Assembly: GCF_021390155.1 (NCBI RefSeq)
Contig: NZ_CP089985.1
Coordinates: 5,219,001 to 5,283,000, forward strand
Source: Pseudomonas sp. HN11
GTDB taxonomy: Bacteria; Pseudomonadota; Gammaproteobacteria; Pseudomonadales; Pseudomonadaceae
Direction of reading: 5' to 3'
DNA: 64,000 bases
The notes beneath the pieces are model-generated. The model was not told the origin of the DNA. It worked only from the letters and a program-made list of their open reading frames with translations, and did not search any database. Positions 27,709 through 36,908 of the stretch are shown in pieces (the stretch's first letter is position 1; every line of letters begins with the position of its first letter). A program made the position numbers and the translations under genes.

Positions 27709-28089
27709 ATGATTCGCACCTCCCTCGCCGCCAGCGCTTTGTTTCTCGCCCTGTGCGGCTCCGCCTCGGCTGCCGAAAACGCAGCGTTGAAAAAATGCAT
27801 GGACAGCGCCAACACGACCGCGGCCATGGTCAATTGCAACGCCAAGGAAGCCAAGGTGCAGGACACGCGCCTGAACAAGGCCTACAAGACCGCCCTCGCC
27901 GCCCAGGAAGGTGCGCGCAAGCAGCAATTGCAAGACGTGCAGCGCCTGTGGATAAAATACCGTGATGCTAATTGCGGCTTCGCCGGCTCCGCCACCGGTG
28001 GCACCATCGACCAGGTCAACGGCGCCGCCTGCGTGCTGGACATGACCCAGACCCGGGCCCAGGAGCTGGAAGACCTGGTTGGGCCGTGA
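27709..28089 (+). CDS. LprI-like lysozyme inhibitor domain protein (DUF1311)
   Basis: A 126-residue exported protein. Residues 1-22 (MIRTSLAASALFLALCGSAS, then AA) are a signal peptide. The mature part has the LprI motif pattern: four cysteines (KKCMDSA, VNCNAKEA, DANCGFAG, AACVLDMT) and the LNKAYKTALAAQ...QRLWIKYRDANC block. The family includes a mycobacterial lysozyme inhibitor, but most members are untested. AAGGA precedes the ATG at 27709. It converges on the SulP gene with 4 bp between stops. Confidence 0.88.
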   Translation: MIRTSLAASALFLALCGSASAAENAALKKCMDSANTTAAMVNCNAKEAKVQDTRLNKAYKTALAAQEGARKQQLQDVQRLWIKYRDANCGFAGSATGGTIDQVNGAACVLDMTQTRAQELEDLVGP

Positions 28090-28093
28090 TTAC

Positions 28094-29539
28094 TTATTCA
28101 TGATGAACCCGGGCGCGCTTGAGCAGTTTCTTGCAGCGCTCCGACAGATGCAGCACACGCAGGTGCTTGCCGGCCTTGGTGTAACGCTCGCGCAATGTCA
28201 TCAGCGCGGCAATCGCCGAGTAGTCGACAAAGCTCAGGTGACGGCAATCCAGCGTCACCTGGGCCGGGTCGTTGGCCGGGTCGAACTGGTTCAGGAACGG
28301 CGTGGTCGAGGCAAAGAACAAAGTGCCATGCAGGCGATAGAGCTTACTGCCATCGGCTTCCAGATGCTCATCGGCATACAGCTCGCGCGCTTGTTGCCAG
28401 GCAAAGTTCAGCGCCGCAATTACAATCCCGCAGAGCACCGCCGTGGCCAGATCGGTGAACACGGTGATCACCGTTACCGCGATAATCACCAGCACGTCGT
28501 TGAGCGGCACCTTGTTGATCACCCGCAAGGAGGCCCAGGCGAAGGTCTGCTGAGACACCACGAACATCACACCCACCAGCGCCGCCAGCGGGATCCGCTC
28601 GATAAACGGTGACAGGAACAGAATGAACAACAGGATCATCACCCCGGCAAACACACCGGAAAAACGCCCGCGCCCGCCGGAGCTGAGGTTGATCACGGTT
28701 TGCCCGATCATCGCGCAACCGCCCATGCCGCCGAACAGACCCGAGACCATATTCGCCGCGCCCAAGGCCACGCTTTCGCGGTCCGGGTAGCCGCGGGTTT
28801 CGGTGATTTCGTCGGTGAGGTTGAGGGTAAGCAGGGTTTCCAGCAGGCCGACAATGGCCATCAGGAAGGCGTACGGCGCGATGATGCCGAGGGTTTCCAG
28901 GGTCCAGGAAATTTGCGGCAGCGCAAAGGTCGGCAGGCCGCCGGCGATGTGAGCCATGTCGCCCAACGTGCGAGTCGGCAAGCCCAGCAGATAAACCGCC
29001 AGGCCGACGCCAAGGATCGCCACCAACGCGGGCGGCACCGCACGGGTGATGCGCGGCAGCAGGTAGACGATGGTCATGGTCACCAGCACCAGGGCGATCA
29101 TCACGTACAGCGGCGTGCCGCTGAGCCAGTGTTCACCGCTTTTGAAATGCTCTAACTGCGCCAGGGCAATGATGATCGCCAGGCCGTTGACGAACCCCAG
29201 CATCACCGAGTGCGGCACCATGCGCACCAGCTTGCCCAGGCGCAACAGGCCGAAGGCAACCATGATCAACCCGCCCAGCAATACCGTCGCCAGCAGGTAT
29301 TCCACACCGTGTTGCACCACCAACGCCACGATCACCACCGCCATCGAGCCCGCCGCACCGGACACCATGCCGGGGCGACCGCCAAACAATGCAGTCAATG
29401 TGCAGATGATGAAGGCGCCGTAGAGCCCCATCAGCGGGTTGAGGTGGGCCACCAGGGCAAAAGCAATGCATTCGGGCAGCAACGCGAAAGACGTGGTGAG
29501 GCCAGCCAGGGCATCGGCGCGCAGACGGGTGAGGTTCAT
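28094..29539 (-). CDS. SulP family inorganic anion transporter
   Basis: A 481-residue transporter. About 10-12 hydrophobic segments make up the SulP core (DALAGLTTSFALLPECIAFALVAHLNPLMGLYGAF, GMVSGAAGSMAVVIVALV, GGMGGCAMIGQTVINLSSGGRGRFSG). The C-terminal STAS domain is residues ~390-481 (VTLDCRHLSFVDYSAIAALMTLRERY). Likely substrates are sulfate or bicarbonate; the sequence does not decide. The ATG at 29539 is chosen because the 56-residue upstream extension runs into a REP element. Confidence 0.9.
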   Translation of the reverse strand: MNLTRLRADALAGLTTSFALLPECIAFALVAHLNPLMGLYGAFIICTLTALFGGRPGMVSGAAGSMAVVIVALVVQHGVEYLLATVLLGGLIMVAFGLLRLGKLVRMVPHSVMLGFVNGLAIIIALAQLEHFKSGEHWLSGTPLYVMIALVLVTMTIVYLLPRITRAVPPALVAILGVGLAVYLLGLPTRTLGDMAHIAGGLPTFALPQISWTLETLGIIAPYAFLMAIVGLLETLLTLNLTDEITETRGYPDRESVALGAANMVSGLFGGMGGCAMIGQTVINLSSGGRGRFSGVFAGVMILLFILFLSPFIERIPLAALVGVMFVVSQQTFAWASLRVINKVPLNDVLVIIAVTVITVFTDLATAVLCGIVIAALNFAWQQARELYADEHLEADGSKLYRLHGTLFFASTTPFLNQFDPANDPAQVTLDCRHLSFVDYSAIAALMTLRERYTKAGKHLRVLHLSERCKKLLKRARVHHE

Positions 29540-29629
29540 GAGGTACCGGGGGTAATGCGGGGGATAAGGCGGGGAATGGTACGGAATTGAGGGGAATGGG
29601 GCTAGTCTCGAAGACCGTATTGCCCCTTT

Positions 29630-29709
29630 CGCGAGCAAGCCCGCTCCCACACTGACTGCATTCCAAAACTGGAACTCGGTCAAATGTGGGAGGGGGCTTG
29701 CTCGCAAAG
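29630..29709. repeat. REPIN-like inverted pair of REP elements
   Basis: CGCGAGCAAGCCCGCTCCCACA (29630-29651) faces TGTGGGAGGGGGCTTGCTCGC (29685-29705) across 33 bp. The arrangement of two REPs in opposite orientation is that of REPIN/BIME elements. Confidence 0.85.
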
Positions 29710-29734
29710 GATGCGCCCCGGTATCAAGCGAACA

Positions 29735-30628
29735 TCACACCATCTCGTTGCGAATCCACTCCACGACCGAGGTGCGCTTCGGCGCCCAGCCCAGCAGTTC
29801 ACGGGCATGCTTGCCTCGCACCCGACTGTTGGAGCCCAGGCCGTAGTTGGCCATTTCATAGCCCCACTCGGCTTCGGCGTCGGCCAATGGCCAATCCTGA
29901 GGTTTGCCCAAGTTCAGTGCATCGGCGATGGCGGCGGTCATGTCGATAAACGCCGCTTCGCTGCTTTCCACGAAGTAGAAGGTGCCCGGCACATTCTTGG
30001 TCAGTGCCAGCAGATACAGCGCCACCACGTCTTCGATGTGCACGTTGGACCAGATGTTCTGCCCGCTGCCCACATGGCGTACCACGCCACTCTTGCGTGC
30101 TTGCTTGAGCAGACGCGGCAATTGCACGCTGTCACGCTTCACGCCCAGGCTGTGACCGTAGATCAAGGTGTTGCAGATCACCGCCGAATTCACGCCTTCG
30201 TTGGCAGCGGCCAGGATCAGGTTGTCGATGGCGACGCGAGCGGCCTTATCGACGGTCGGCTCCGGCAGGTTGTCTTCGAAGTAGATGACATCGCTGGACT
30301 TGCCGCCCGACGCATCCCCCACAATGCTTGAACCGCTGGTGTGCAGAAATGGCTTGTTCGAGCCCTTCAATGCTGCCAGCAGGGTTTCCACAGCGGCACG
30401 ATGATCGCTGCTCGCGGCATTGATCACCGCATCTGACTTTTGCGCTTGTTCGGTCAATACAGCGGCGTCATCCAGGGTGCCGATCACTGGGTTGATGCCC
30501 AGCGCAGTCATCTCGGCCGCTTGCTCAGCATTGCGCACCAGGCCGGTAACATGGTGGCCAGCCTTAACCAGGCCTGTTGCGATGGAACCACCGATAAAAC
30601 CTGCAGCGCCGGTTACGAATACGTTCAT
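29735..30628 (-). CDS. NAD(P)-dependent epimerase/dehydratase family protein
   Basis: A 297-residue extended SDR. NAD(P)-binding FVTGAAGFIGGSIATGLVKAGHHVTGLVR at the N terminus. The usual YxxxK is not clearly visible (HTSGSSIVGDASGG and TLIYGHSLG mark the active-site region), so it may be an atypical SDR with reductase or binding function. Family resemblance is to sugar epimerases or NmrA-like SDRs. A LysR gene on the same strand ends 102 bp upstream. Confidence 0.85.
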   Translation of the reverse strand: MNVFVTGAAGFIGGSIATGLVKAGHHVTGLVRNAEQAAEMTALGINPVIGTLDDAAVLTEQAQKSDAVINAASSDHRAAVETLLAALKGSNKPFLHTSGSSIVGDASGGKSSDVIYFEDNLPEPTVDKAARVAIDNLILAAANEGVNSAVICNTLIYGHSLGVKRDSVQLPRLLKQARKSGVVRHVGSGQNIWSNVHIEDVVALYLLALTKNVPGTFYFVESSEAAFIDMTAAIADALNLGKPQDWPLADAEAEWGYEMANYGLGSNSRVRGKHARELLGWAPKRTSVVEWIRNEMV

Positions 30629-30730
30629 GGAGAGTGCTCCTGGTGGGTAAGTGATGGGGCCAGTATCAAGGGCCTATCCCTGACGAATAAGCCCCTATTG
30701 CCCAATTCACTCTTGCGCGAGGGTCACGAA

Positions 30731-31627
30731 TCAGCTGGCATAACGCGCCAGCTTGGCCTGGATGAAGTCCAGGAAACACTGGATGCGCAACGCCAACTGC
30801 GAGTTTCGGTAGAACACCGCGTGGATCGGCTGGCGATAACCGCTGTTGAACGCCTCCAGCACCGGCACCAGGCGCCCGGCCTCGATGTCGGCGATGGTCA
30901 TGAAGTTCGACAAGCAGCAGATACCCTGCCCTTCCAGCGCCAACTGGCGCACGGTTTCACCACTGGACGCCGCCACACCGGGCTGGATCAGCCAACGGTC
31001 GCCCTCCACATGGCGCAGTGGCCAGTGGTTGAGGGTTTCGGTCTGGGTGAACCCCAGCAAGGTGTGGTCCGCCAATTCAGCGACCGTGGTCGGCGTACCG
31101 TATTGCTTGAGGTAATCGGGGCTGGCAAGGATATGCAGCGGCGTACAGCCGAGTGCGCGCGCGTGCAGGGTGGAGTCGGCCAACGCACCGATGCGGATGG
31201 CAATATCGGTGCTCTGTTCCAGCAGGTCGATGATCAGGTCATCGCTGTTCAGCTCCAGCTGGATATCCGGGTAAAGGCTGCGAAACTCGGCGATATACGG
31301 CACGATTCCATGCAGCATGAACGGCACCGCCGCATTGATGCGCAGGCGCCCTGCCGGTTGCTTGTGCCGCGAAGACAGGTGCTCTTCCAGCTCATCCATC
31401 TGCGTCAGGATCACCTTGGCCTGTTCGAAGAAGTATTTGCCCTCCTCGGTCAGGTCCATGCGCCGTGTGGTGCGGTTGATCAGCGTGGTGTCGAGCTTGG
31501 CTTCCAGGCGTGACAAGGTGCGACTGACCGCAGAGGGTGTCTGACCGACCTGTTCTGCGGCAGCGGAAATCGAACCGCATTCAATCACGCTGACGAAGAT
31601 CTGTAGCTCATCGGATCGGGCTTTCAC
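30731..31627 (-). CDS. LysR family transcriptional regulator
   Basis: A 298-residue LTTR. The N-terminal winged helix is residues 1-60 (FVSVIECGSISAAAEQVGQTPSAVSRTLSRLEAKLDTTLINRTTRRMDLTEEG); the effector domain follows (GRLRINAAVPFMLHGIVPYIAEFRSLYPDIQLEL). It is of the YafC/DmlR-like group often linked to oxidoreductases. It lies upstream of the epimerase gene in the same direction, an unusual layout for LTTR targets; its target may be that gene or itself. Confidence 0.9.
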   Translation of the reverse strand: MKARSDELQIFVSVIECGSISAAAEQVGQTPSAVSRTLSRLEAKLDTTLINRTTRRMDLTEEGKYFFEQAKVILTQMDELEEHLSSRHKQPAGRLRINAAVPFMLHGIVPYIAEFRSLYPDIQLELNSDDLIIDLLEQSTDIAIRIGALADSTLHARALGCTPLHILASPDYLKQYGTPTTVAELADHTLLGFTQTETLNHWPLRHVEGDRWLIQPGVAASSGETVRQLALEGQGICCLSNFMTIADIEAGRLVPVLEAFNSGYRQPIHAVFYRNSQLALRIQCFLDFIQAKLARYAS

Positions 31628-31687
31628 AGGCTGTCCTCTTTAATCGGTTCGCAGCAGCTTACACTGAGAGATTGGACTGCCGCGCCC

Positions 31688-32452
31688 TTAACCACTGATC
31701 AGTAGATGAGCGCCCAATAGCGCCATACCGACGAAAAATACGCGCTTGAACAACACCGCACTGATTCGCTGACGCACCGCCTGGCCCAGCCACATGCCCA
31801 GCAATGCCGGCACCAGCGCCAGCAGCGATGCATTGATCTCACCGCCACCAAGGGTGCCGCGCCAGGCCAGGGCGGCGGCCAATGCCAGCGTCGATACGGT
31901 GAACGATACCCCCAGCGCCTGCACCAACTGATCACGGTTCAAGCCCAGGGCTTGCAGATAGGGCACAGCAGGAATCACGAACACGCCGGTCGCCGAGGTG
32001 ATGATGCCGGTAATCACGCCGCACAGAGGGCCCAGCCAGCGCTCGGCCTCAGGCTTTACCTTGAACGTGGGCAGGAACAATCCGCTCAGCGCATACACCA
32101 GCAACGCCCCGCCCAACGCATGGCCCACCCAGCTTCCCCCGCTCATGCCCAGCCACAAGCTCCCAAGCCCTGTGCCGAGGAAGATCAGCAGTAGCATCGG
32201 CCACAGGCGTTTAAGCAACGCACTCAGATGACCGCCGAACGCCAGTTGCCACAGGTTGGTGATCATCGACGGAATGATCAGCAACGCCGCAGCCTGCGCC
32301 GGTAACATAGCCAGGCCGAGCAAGCCCATGGAGACTGTCGGCAAGCCCAGGCCGATCACGCCCTTGACGGTGCCGGCCAGCACGAAGGTGCCGATCACCA
32401 GCAGGGTCAGGGCGGGGCCGATATCTTGGTAGAACGCGAGGAAAGTATTCAT
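31688..32452 (-). CDS. Sulfite exporter TauE/SafE family permease
   Basis: A 254-residue membrane protein with about eight hydrophobic helices. The duplicated TauE signature is visible: GTVKGVIGLGLPTVSMGLLGLAML in the first half and GVITGIITSATGVFVIPAVPYLQALGL in the second. Family members export sulfite or sulfoacetate or carry other organic anions. The ATG at 32452 is preferred to the 509-codon frame, whose extension covers the opposite-strand LysR gene. Divergent from that LysR gene, which probably regulates it. Confidence 0.88.
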   Translation of the reverse strand: MNTFLAFYQDIGPALTLLVIGTFVLAGTVKGVIGLGLPTVSMGLLGLAMLPAQAAALLIIPSMITNLWQLAFGGHLSALLKRLWPMLLLIFLGTGLGSLWLGMSGGSWVGHALGGALLVYALSGLFLPTFKVKPEAERWLGPLCGVITGIITSATGVFVIPAVPYLQALGLNRDQLVQALGVSFTVSTLALAAALAWRGTLGGGEINASLLALVPALLGMWLGQAVRQRISAVLFKRVFFVGMALLGAHLLISG

Positions 32453-32535
32453 GGGGCAAGTGTGAGGCTTTTCGATGGTACCGGAAATTCGCCATATACT
32501 GAGGTAGCCTCTTGTTTTATGAGAGGCTGAGGCCG

Positions 32536-32553
32536 CCTTCGCGAGCAAGCCAG
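32536..32553. repeat. Partial REP element
   Basis: TTCGCGAGCAAGCCAGT matches one arm of the REP family; the partner arm is missing. It sits within the divergent promoter region between the TauE/SafE and LysR genes, 20 bp before the LysR start. Confidence 0.55.
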
Positions 32554-32572
32554 TCACCCGAGAAACCCAGCC

Positions 32573-33463
32573 ATGCACTTTGACCTGATCGACCTGCGCC
32601 TGTACCTGCACATCCTCGACACCGGCAACATCACCGCCGGCGCCGGGCGCAGCCATTTGTCCCTGGCGGCCGCAAGCGCGCGCATCCGCGCGATGGAAGC
32701 TTCGCTGGGTATCGAATTTCTGGAGCGTAACCGTCGAGGTGTCACACCAACACCCGCCGGTACAGCACTGGCCCGCCACGCCCGGCTGATGCTGCAACAG
32801 GCTGAACATCTGCAACAGGACCTGGCGGAATACGCCAGCGGCAGCAAAGGCCAAGTGCGCCTGCTGTGCAACACCACGGCCCTCAGCGAATACTTGCCGG
32901 AACTGCTGGCGGACTTTTTGCGCAGGCATCCCAACCTTGACATCGACCTGCAGGAGCTGCCAAGCCTGCGCATCACCCAGGCCTTGCGCCAGGGCACGGC
33001 GGACCTTGGGATTATCTCCGATGCTGTAGACACCCATGGTTTGCAGACATTGCCGTTTCGGGACGATCCGCTGGTGCTGATCGCGCCACTGGATCATCCA
33101 TTCACCCACGGGGGGTTTATTGACAGCCTGCATCATGACTTTGTGGGCCTGACCGCCAGCAGCGCCTTGACGGTTTACCTCGAAGAGCAAGCGTTGCATG
33201 CGGGTTTCCGCCTGCAAACGCGCATCCGCGCCGAGGGTTTTGATGGGGTGATCCGCATGGTATCAGGGGGCGCAGGCCTGGGGATCGTTCCCCAGGCTGC
33301 ACTCGACCGATGGCCGCTGGAACCTCGTTTCAAGGCCCTTCCCCTGCAAGAAGACTGGGCCTGCCGAAAGCTGCTGCTCTGCGCCCGCGCGTTCGATCAA
33401 CTACCCGGTTACGCCAAAGCCTTGTTCGACGCTTTGGCCTTGCCCTTGCGGAAGAACCCGTAA
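32573..33463 (+). CDS. LysR family transcriptional regulator
   Basis: A 296-residue LTTR. The DNA-binding segment is residues 1-60 (LIDLRLYLHILDTGNITAGAGRSHLSLAAASARIRAMEASLGIEFLERNRRGVTPTPAG); the effector domain starts near residue 90 (GQVRLLCNTTALSEYLPELLADFLRRHPNLDI). It is divergent from the TauE/SafE permease, its likely target. Its last 55 bases overlap the end of the convergent permease gene, so the two 3' ends are read on both strands. Confidence 0.9.
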   Translation: MHFDLIDLRLYLHILDTGNITAGAGRSHLSLAAASARIRAMEASLGIEFLERNRRGVTPTPAGTALARHARLMLQQAEHLQQDLAEYASGSKGQVRLLCNTTALSEYLPELLADFLRRHPNLDIDLQELPSLRITQALRQGTADLGIISDAVDTHGLQTLPFRDDPLVLIAPLDHPFTHGGFIDSLHHDFVGLTASSALTVYLEEQALHAGFRLQTRIRAEGFDGVIRMVSGGAGLGIVPQAALDRWPLEPRFKALPLQEDWACRKLLLCARAFDQLPGYAKALFDALALPLRKNP

Positions 33464-34815
33464 TACACCGCCGACAGAATCACCAGGAACGGCACGCCAA
33501 ACACCAACGTCATCTTGAATGCCTCGGTGAAATACGTAGTGATCATCACCGCCCCCATCAATACCAGCCCCAGCAGCGTGCTGTAGGGAAACAGCCGCAA
33601 TTGGAACGACAATTTCGGCCCACCGTGGCGCTTGCGGTAGCGCCGGAAGAACAGGTGGGTGAGGAAGATCATGAACCAGGTGAAGATCGCGCCAAACATC
33701 GAGATCGCCATCATCAGGGTGAACGAGCTTTCCGGGTACACCACATTCAGCAACGTCGCCAGCGCAATACCCGAGCTGGACAGCAGCAACGCGTTCAACG
33801 GAATGCCGCTCTTGCTCAATGCGCCCATGGACTGGGGTGCAAAGCCGGCGCGGGACAGGCTGAACATCATGCGGGTAGTGATGTAGAGTTGGCTGTTCAT
33901 CGCCGACAGCGCCGCGATCAGGATCACGAAGTTCATCACCCCGGTGGCGCCGGGAATGCCGATGGTCTGCATCACCGTAACGAACGGGCTCTGGGTTTGC
34001 CCGGCCTGATTCCACGGCACGATGGCCAACATCAGCGCCAGGGTCAACAGGTAAAACACCACCAGGCGCACGATGGTGGCGCGAAAGGCTTTCCTCACCG
34101 CCTGTTCCGGGTCGGCAGCTTCACCGGCGGCCACCGCGATCATCTCCACACTCAAGTAACTGAAGATCGACACAATCACCGCCATCCACATGCCGCTCAG
34201 GCCTTGGGGGAAAAAGCCGTCGTGGGCCGTGTAGTTCTGCACGCCGTACTCCGGGTTGCCGGAGCCGAACACCACGTACGCCGCAAGGATGATGAAGCCG
34301 ACGATGGCGCTGATCTTGATCGTGGAAAACCAGTATTCGAAGTTGCCAAAGGTCTTCACGCTGATGGCATTGAGCAGGATCAACAGACTGGAAAACGACA
34401 CGATCCACACCCATTCCGGCACGTTGGCAAACCAGTACTTCATGTACATCGCCACGGCCGTAACCTCGGCACCCACCGCCAGCACAATTGCCGCCCAATA
34501 GGCGTAGCGCACCAGAAACCCGGCCAACGGGCTGATGTAGAACTCGGCGTACGCACCGAAAGAGCCCGAGGTGGAATGAGCCACCGTCATTTCCGCCAGG
34601 CAGCCCATCAACAGCAAGGTGATCAACGCGCCGATGGCATAGCTCACCAACACGCTGGGCCCGGCATAACCGATGGCGTAGGCACTGCCCATGAACAGCC
34701 CGGTGCCAATGGCGCCGCCGATGGCGATCATGCTCATCTGGCCGGAAGTGAGCTGGCGCCGCAGGCCCAGTTCGCGGTGGGTGATCTCTGCAAAGCCGTT
34801 GTCTGGCGTGGTCAC
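33409..34815 (-). CDS. Amino acid permease (APC family) linked to kynU
   Basis: A 468-residue APC-type permease with about 12 hydrophobic segments. Family strings are LTSGQMSMIAIGGAIGTGLFMGSAYAIGYAGPSVLVSYAIGA and LAEMTVAHSTSGSFGAYAEFYI. It is the probable counterpart of PA2079, the permease beside kynU in P. aeruginosa, so tryptophan, kynurenine or anthranilate is a reasonable substrate guess. The GTG at 34815 has AAGGGG upstream; the longer frame runs into a REP element. The stop lies inside the convergent LysR gene. Confidence 0.88.
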   Translation of the reverse strand: MTTPDNGFAEITHRELGLRRQLTSGQMSMIAIGGAIGTGLFMGSAYAIGYAGPSVLVSYAIGALITLLLMGCLAEMTVAHSTSGSFGAYAEFYISPLAGFLVRYAYWAAIVLAVGAEVTAVAMYMKYWFANVPEWVWIVSFSSLLILLNAISVKTFGNFEYWFSTIKISAIVGFIILAAYVVFGSGNPEYGVQNYTAHDGFFPQGLSGMWMAVIVSIFSYLSVEMIAVAAGEAADPEQAVRKAFRATIVRLVVFYLLTLALMLAIVPWNQAGQTQSPFVTVMQTIGIPGATGVMNFVILIAALSAMNSQLYITTRMMFSLSRAGFAPQSMGALSKSGIPLNALLLSSSGIALATLLNVVYPESSFTLMMAISMFGAIFTWFMIFLTHLFFRRYRKRHGGPKLSFQLRLFPYSTLLGLVLMGAVMITTYFTEAFKMTLVFGVPFLVILSAVYYGFFRKGKAKASNKALA

Positions 34816-34872
34816 GTGGTGGGCCCCTTTATTATTGTGATTGCACTGTTTTCTGGTTAAAACACTGTCCCC

Positions 34873-34961
34873 TGTGAGAGCGGGCTTGCTCGAGAAAGCG
34901 GTGTACCCGTCAACACATAAGTGACCGATAGACCGCATTCGCGAGCAAGCCCGCTCCCACA
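34873..34961. repeat. REPIN-like inverted pair of REP elements
   Basis: TGTGAGAGCGGGCTTGCTCG (34873-34892) faces CGCGAGCAAGCCCGCTCCCACA (34940-34961). It lies between the permease and kynU genes. Confidence 0.85.
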
Positions 34962-34979
34962 TTTTTGCTCTGCGTTTAC

Positions 34980-36230
34980 TCAGGTGACGCTATTGCGGAC
35001 TTTGAATTGCGGCTGGTTCCAGGTGTGGTTGTCGAGGATTTCGCCGAGGATTTCCACGGCGTCGAAAACCTCGGTAAAGCGGGTATACAAAGGCGTGAAA
35101 CCAAACCGCATGATGCGCGGTTCACGGTAGTCACCGATCACTCCACGGGCGATCAAGGCCTGGATCACCGCATAACCCTCAGGATGTTCAAAGCTCACAT
35201 GGCTACCGCGCCTGGCGTGCTCACGCGGGGTGATCAACTTCAAGTCGTGGGCGGCGCAACGGGCTTCGACCAACGCGATAAACAGGTCGGTCAACGCCAG
35301 GGACTTGCTGCGCAAACTCGCCATATCGGTCTGGGCAAAAATCTCCAGGCCGCATTCCACCATCGCCAGTGAAGTGATCGGCTGGGTACCGCACAGATAA
35401 CGAGCGATGCCGGCACTCGGTGCGTAGGTCGACTCCATGGCGAACTGCCGGGTGTGCCCGAACCAACCCGACAACGGCTGGCGCACCACGTCCACCAACG
35501 CCGGGTTGACCCACACAAACGCCTGGGAGCCAGGGCCACCGTTGAGGTATTTGTAGGTGCAGCCGATCGCATAATCGGCACCGGCCTGATGCAGGTCGAT
35601 GGGCACCGCGCCGGCCGAGTGCGCGAGATCCCAGATGCTCAACGCGCCACATTCATGGCTCAGCGCGGTCAGCGCCTGCATGTCGTACATGTAGCCGGTC
35701 TTGTAATTGACGTGGGTGAGCATCACCACCGCCACGTCCTGGTCGATGGCCTGGGGCAACGCGTCCGGGCTGTCCACCAGGCGCAGGGAATAGCCCTGTT
35801 GCAGCAGTTCGGCCAGGCCCTCGGCGATGTACAGGTCGGTGGGAAAGTTGCTCGCCTCGCTGACAATCACCTTGCGGTGAGGCTGGCGTTGACGCTGCAC
35901 GGTCAACGCGGCGCTCAACACCTTGAACAGGTTGATGGAGGTGGTATCGGTGATCACCACTTCGTTATCACGCGCGCCGATCAAGGGTGCCAGGCGATTG
36001 CCCAGGCGCTGGGACAAATCCGCCCAGCCGGCGAAGTTCCAACTGCGGATCAGCCCGTTGCCCCACTCTTCGGCAATCACCGCCTGCGCCCGCGCCAATG
36101 CCGCCACCGGGCGGGCGCCGAGGGAGTTGCCGTCGAGGTAGATAACACCCTGCGGCAAAGCGAACTGGCTACGCAAAGGTGCCAGTGGATCTTGGGCATC
36201 GAGGGCTAGGCAATGGCTTCGAGGGGTCAT
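34980..36230 (-). CDS. kynU: Kynureninase
   Basis: A 416-residue PLP enzyme that cleaves kynurenine to anthranilate and alanine. Visible features: [15 protein letters not shown] near residue 30, [18 protein letters not shown], the PLP-lysine context [20 protein letters not shown] near residue 225, and SGWFGH. Length is typical. It is divergent from kynR, which probably controls it, and lies upstream of the APC permease on the same strand. This step links tryptophan breakdown to the antABC and cat genes that follow. Confidence 0.96.
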   Translation of the reverse strand: MTPRSHCLALDAQDPLAPLRSQFALPQGVIYLDGNSLGARPVAALARAQAVIAEEWGNGLIRSWNFAGWADLSQRLGNRLAPLIGARDNEVVITDTTSINLFKVLSAALTVQRQRQPHRKVIVSEASNFPTDLYIAEGLAELLQQGYSLRLVDSPDALPQAIDQDVAVVMLTHVNYKTGYMYDMQALTALSHECGALSIWDLAHSAGAVPIDLHQAGADYAIGCTYKYLNGGPGSQAFVWVNPALVDVVRQPLSGWFGHTRQFAMESTYAPSAGIARYLCGTQPITSLAMVECGLEIFAQTDMASLRSKSLALTDLFIALVEARCAAHDLKLITPREHARRGSHVSFEHPEGYAVIQALIARGVIGDYREPRIMRFGFTPLYTRFTEVFDAVEILGEILDNHTWNQPQFKVRNSVT

Positions 36231-36374
36231 GGGCTGTCCTGGTTTTTATCAGTAAGAATGGACCAAATAATGAACGAACTTTTAGAGAATTTTCGTGCAA
36301 AGTGAGTAGCAACAGGCTAATTAAGCTGTAGGAAATTCGAATTTAGCCCCAAAACACGCGGATTTATTCTAACC

Positions 36375-36848
36375 ATGATTCTCGACGCCACCGACCTGCG
36401 CCTCCTGCATTTCCTGCAACAGGATGGCCGCATCAGCAACCAGGAACTGGCCGAAAAAGTCGCGCTGTCACCGTCCGCCTGCCTGCGCCGTCTGCGGCTG
36501 CTGGAGAGCGAGGGCATCATCAGCGGCTACCGCGCGGTGCTGAATGCCGAGCAATTGGGGATCGAGCTGGAGGCCATCGTCCACCTGTCCTTACGCCAGG
36601 ATGTGGAGGATTGGCACGAGACGTTCATCAAGAAGGTGCAGGGCTGGCCGGAGGTGGCCAGCGCCTATGTGATCACCGGCGCCAGCAACTATGTGCTGCG
36701 GGTGCAGGCACGCAACCTCAAGCACTTTTCGGACTTTATCGTGAACCACCTGAACCGCACGGCGGGGGTGATGGATATACGCTCGGAGATCGTGTTGCAG
36801 AAGATCAAGGATCGCGATGAGGTGCTGGACCTGGTCATCCGCAAATAA
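36375..36848 (+). CDS. kynR: Lrp/AsnC family regulator KynR
   Basis: A 157-residue Lrp-type regulator. The helix-turn-helix is residues 1-60 (LDATDLRLLHFLQQDGRISNQELAEKVALSPSACLRRLRLLESEGIISGY); the RAM effector domain follows (EAIVHLSLRQ... VASAYVITGASNYVLRVQA). In P. aeruginosa, KynR lies beside kynU and activates the kyn genes in response to kynurenine. It is divergent from kynU across 144 bp. A REP-like hairpin with T residues after the stop may end its transcript. Confidence 0.92.
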   Translation: MILDATDLRLLHFLQQDGRISNQELAEKVALSPSACLRRLRLLESEGIISGYRAVLNAEQLGIELEAIVHLSLRQDVEDWHETFIKKVQGWPEVASAYVITGASNYVLRVQARNLKHFSDFIVNHLNRTAGVMDIRSEIVLQKIKDRDEVLDLVIRK

Positions 36849-36867
36849 CGACAACACCACAAAACCC

Positions 36868-36895
36868 TGTGGGAACGAGCAAGCCCGCTCCCACA
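36868..36895. repeat. REP-like palindrome after kynR
   Basis: TGTGGGAACGAGCAAGCC... GCTCCCACA element, followed by TTTTT, so it can also end the rightward kynR transcript. catA converges from the right 14 bp away. Confidence 0.8.
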
Positions 36896-36908
36896 TTTTT
36901 AACCGCGT

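Noticed and set aside
31688..33217. 509-codon open frame ending in the TauE/SafE gene
   Set aside because: The extension covers the opposite-strand LysR gene; the family start is at 32452.
33310..34860. 516-codon rightward frame opposite the APC permease
   Set aside because: Low-complexity His/Gln-rich shadow of a membrane protein gene.
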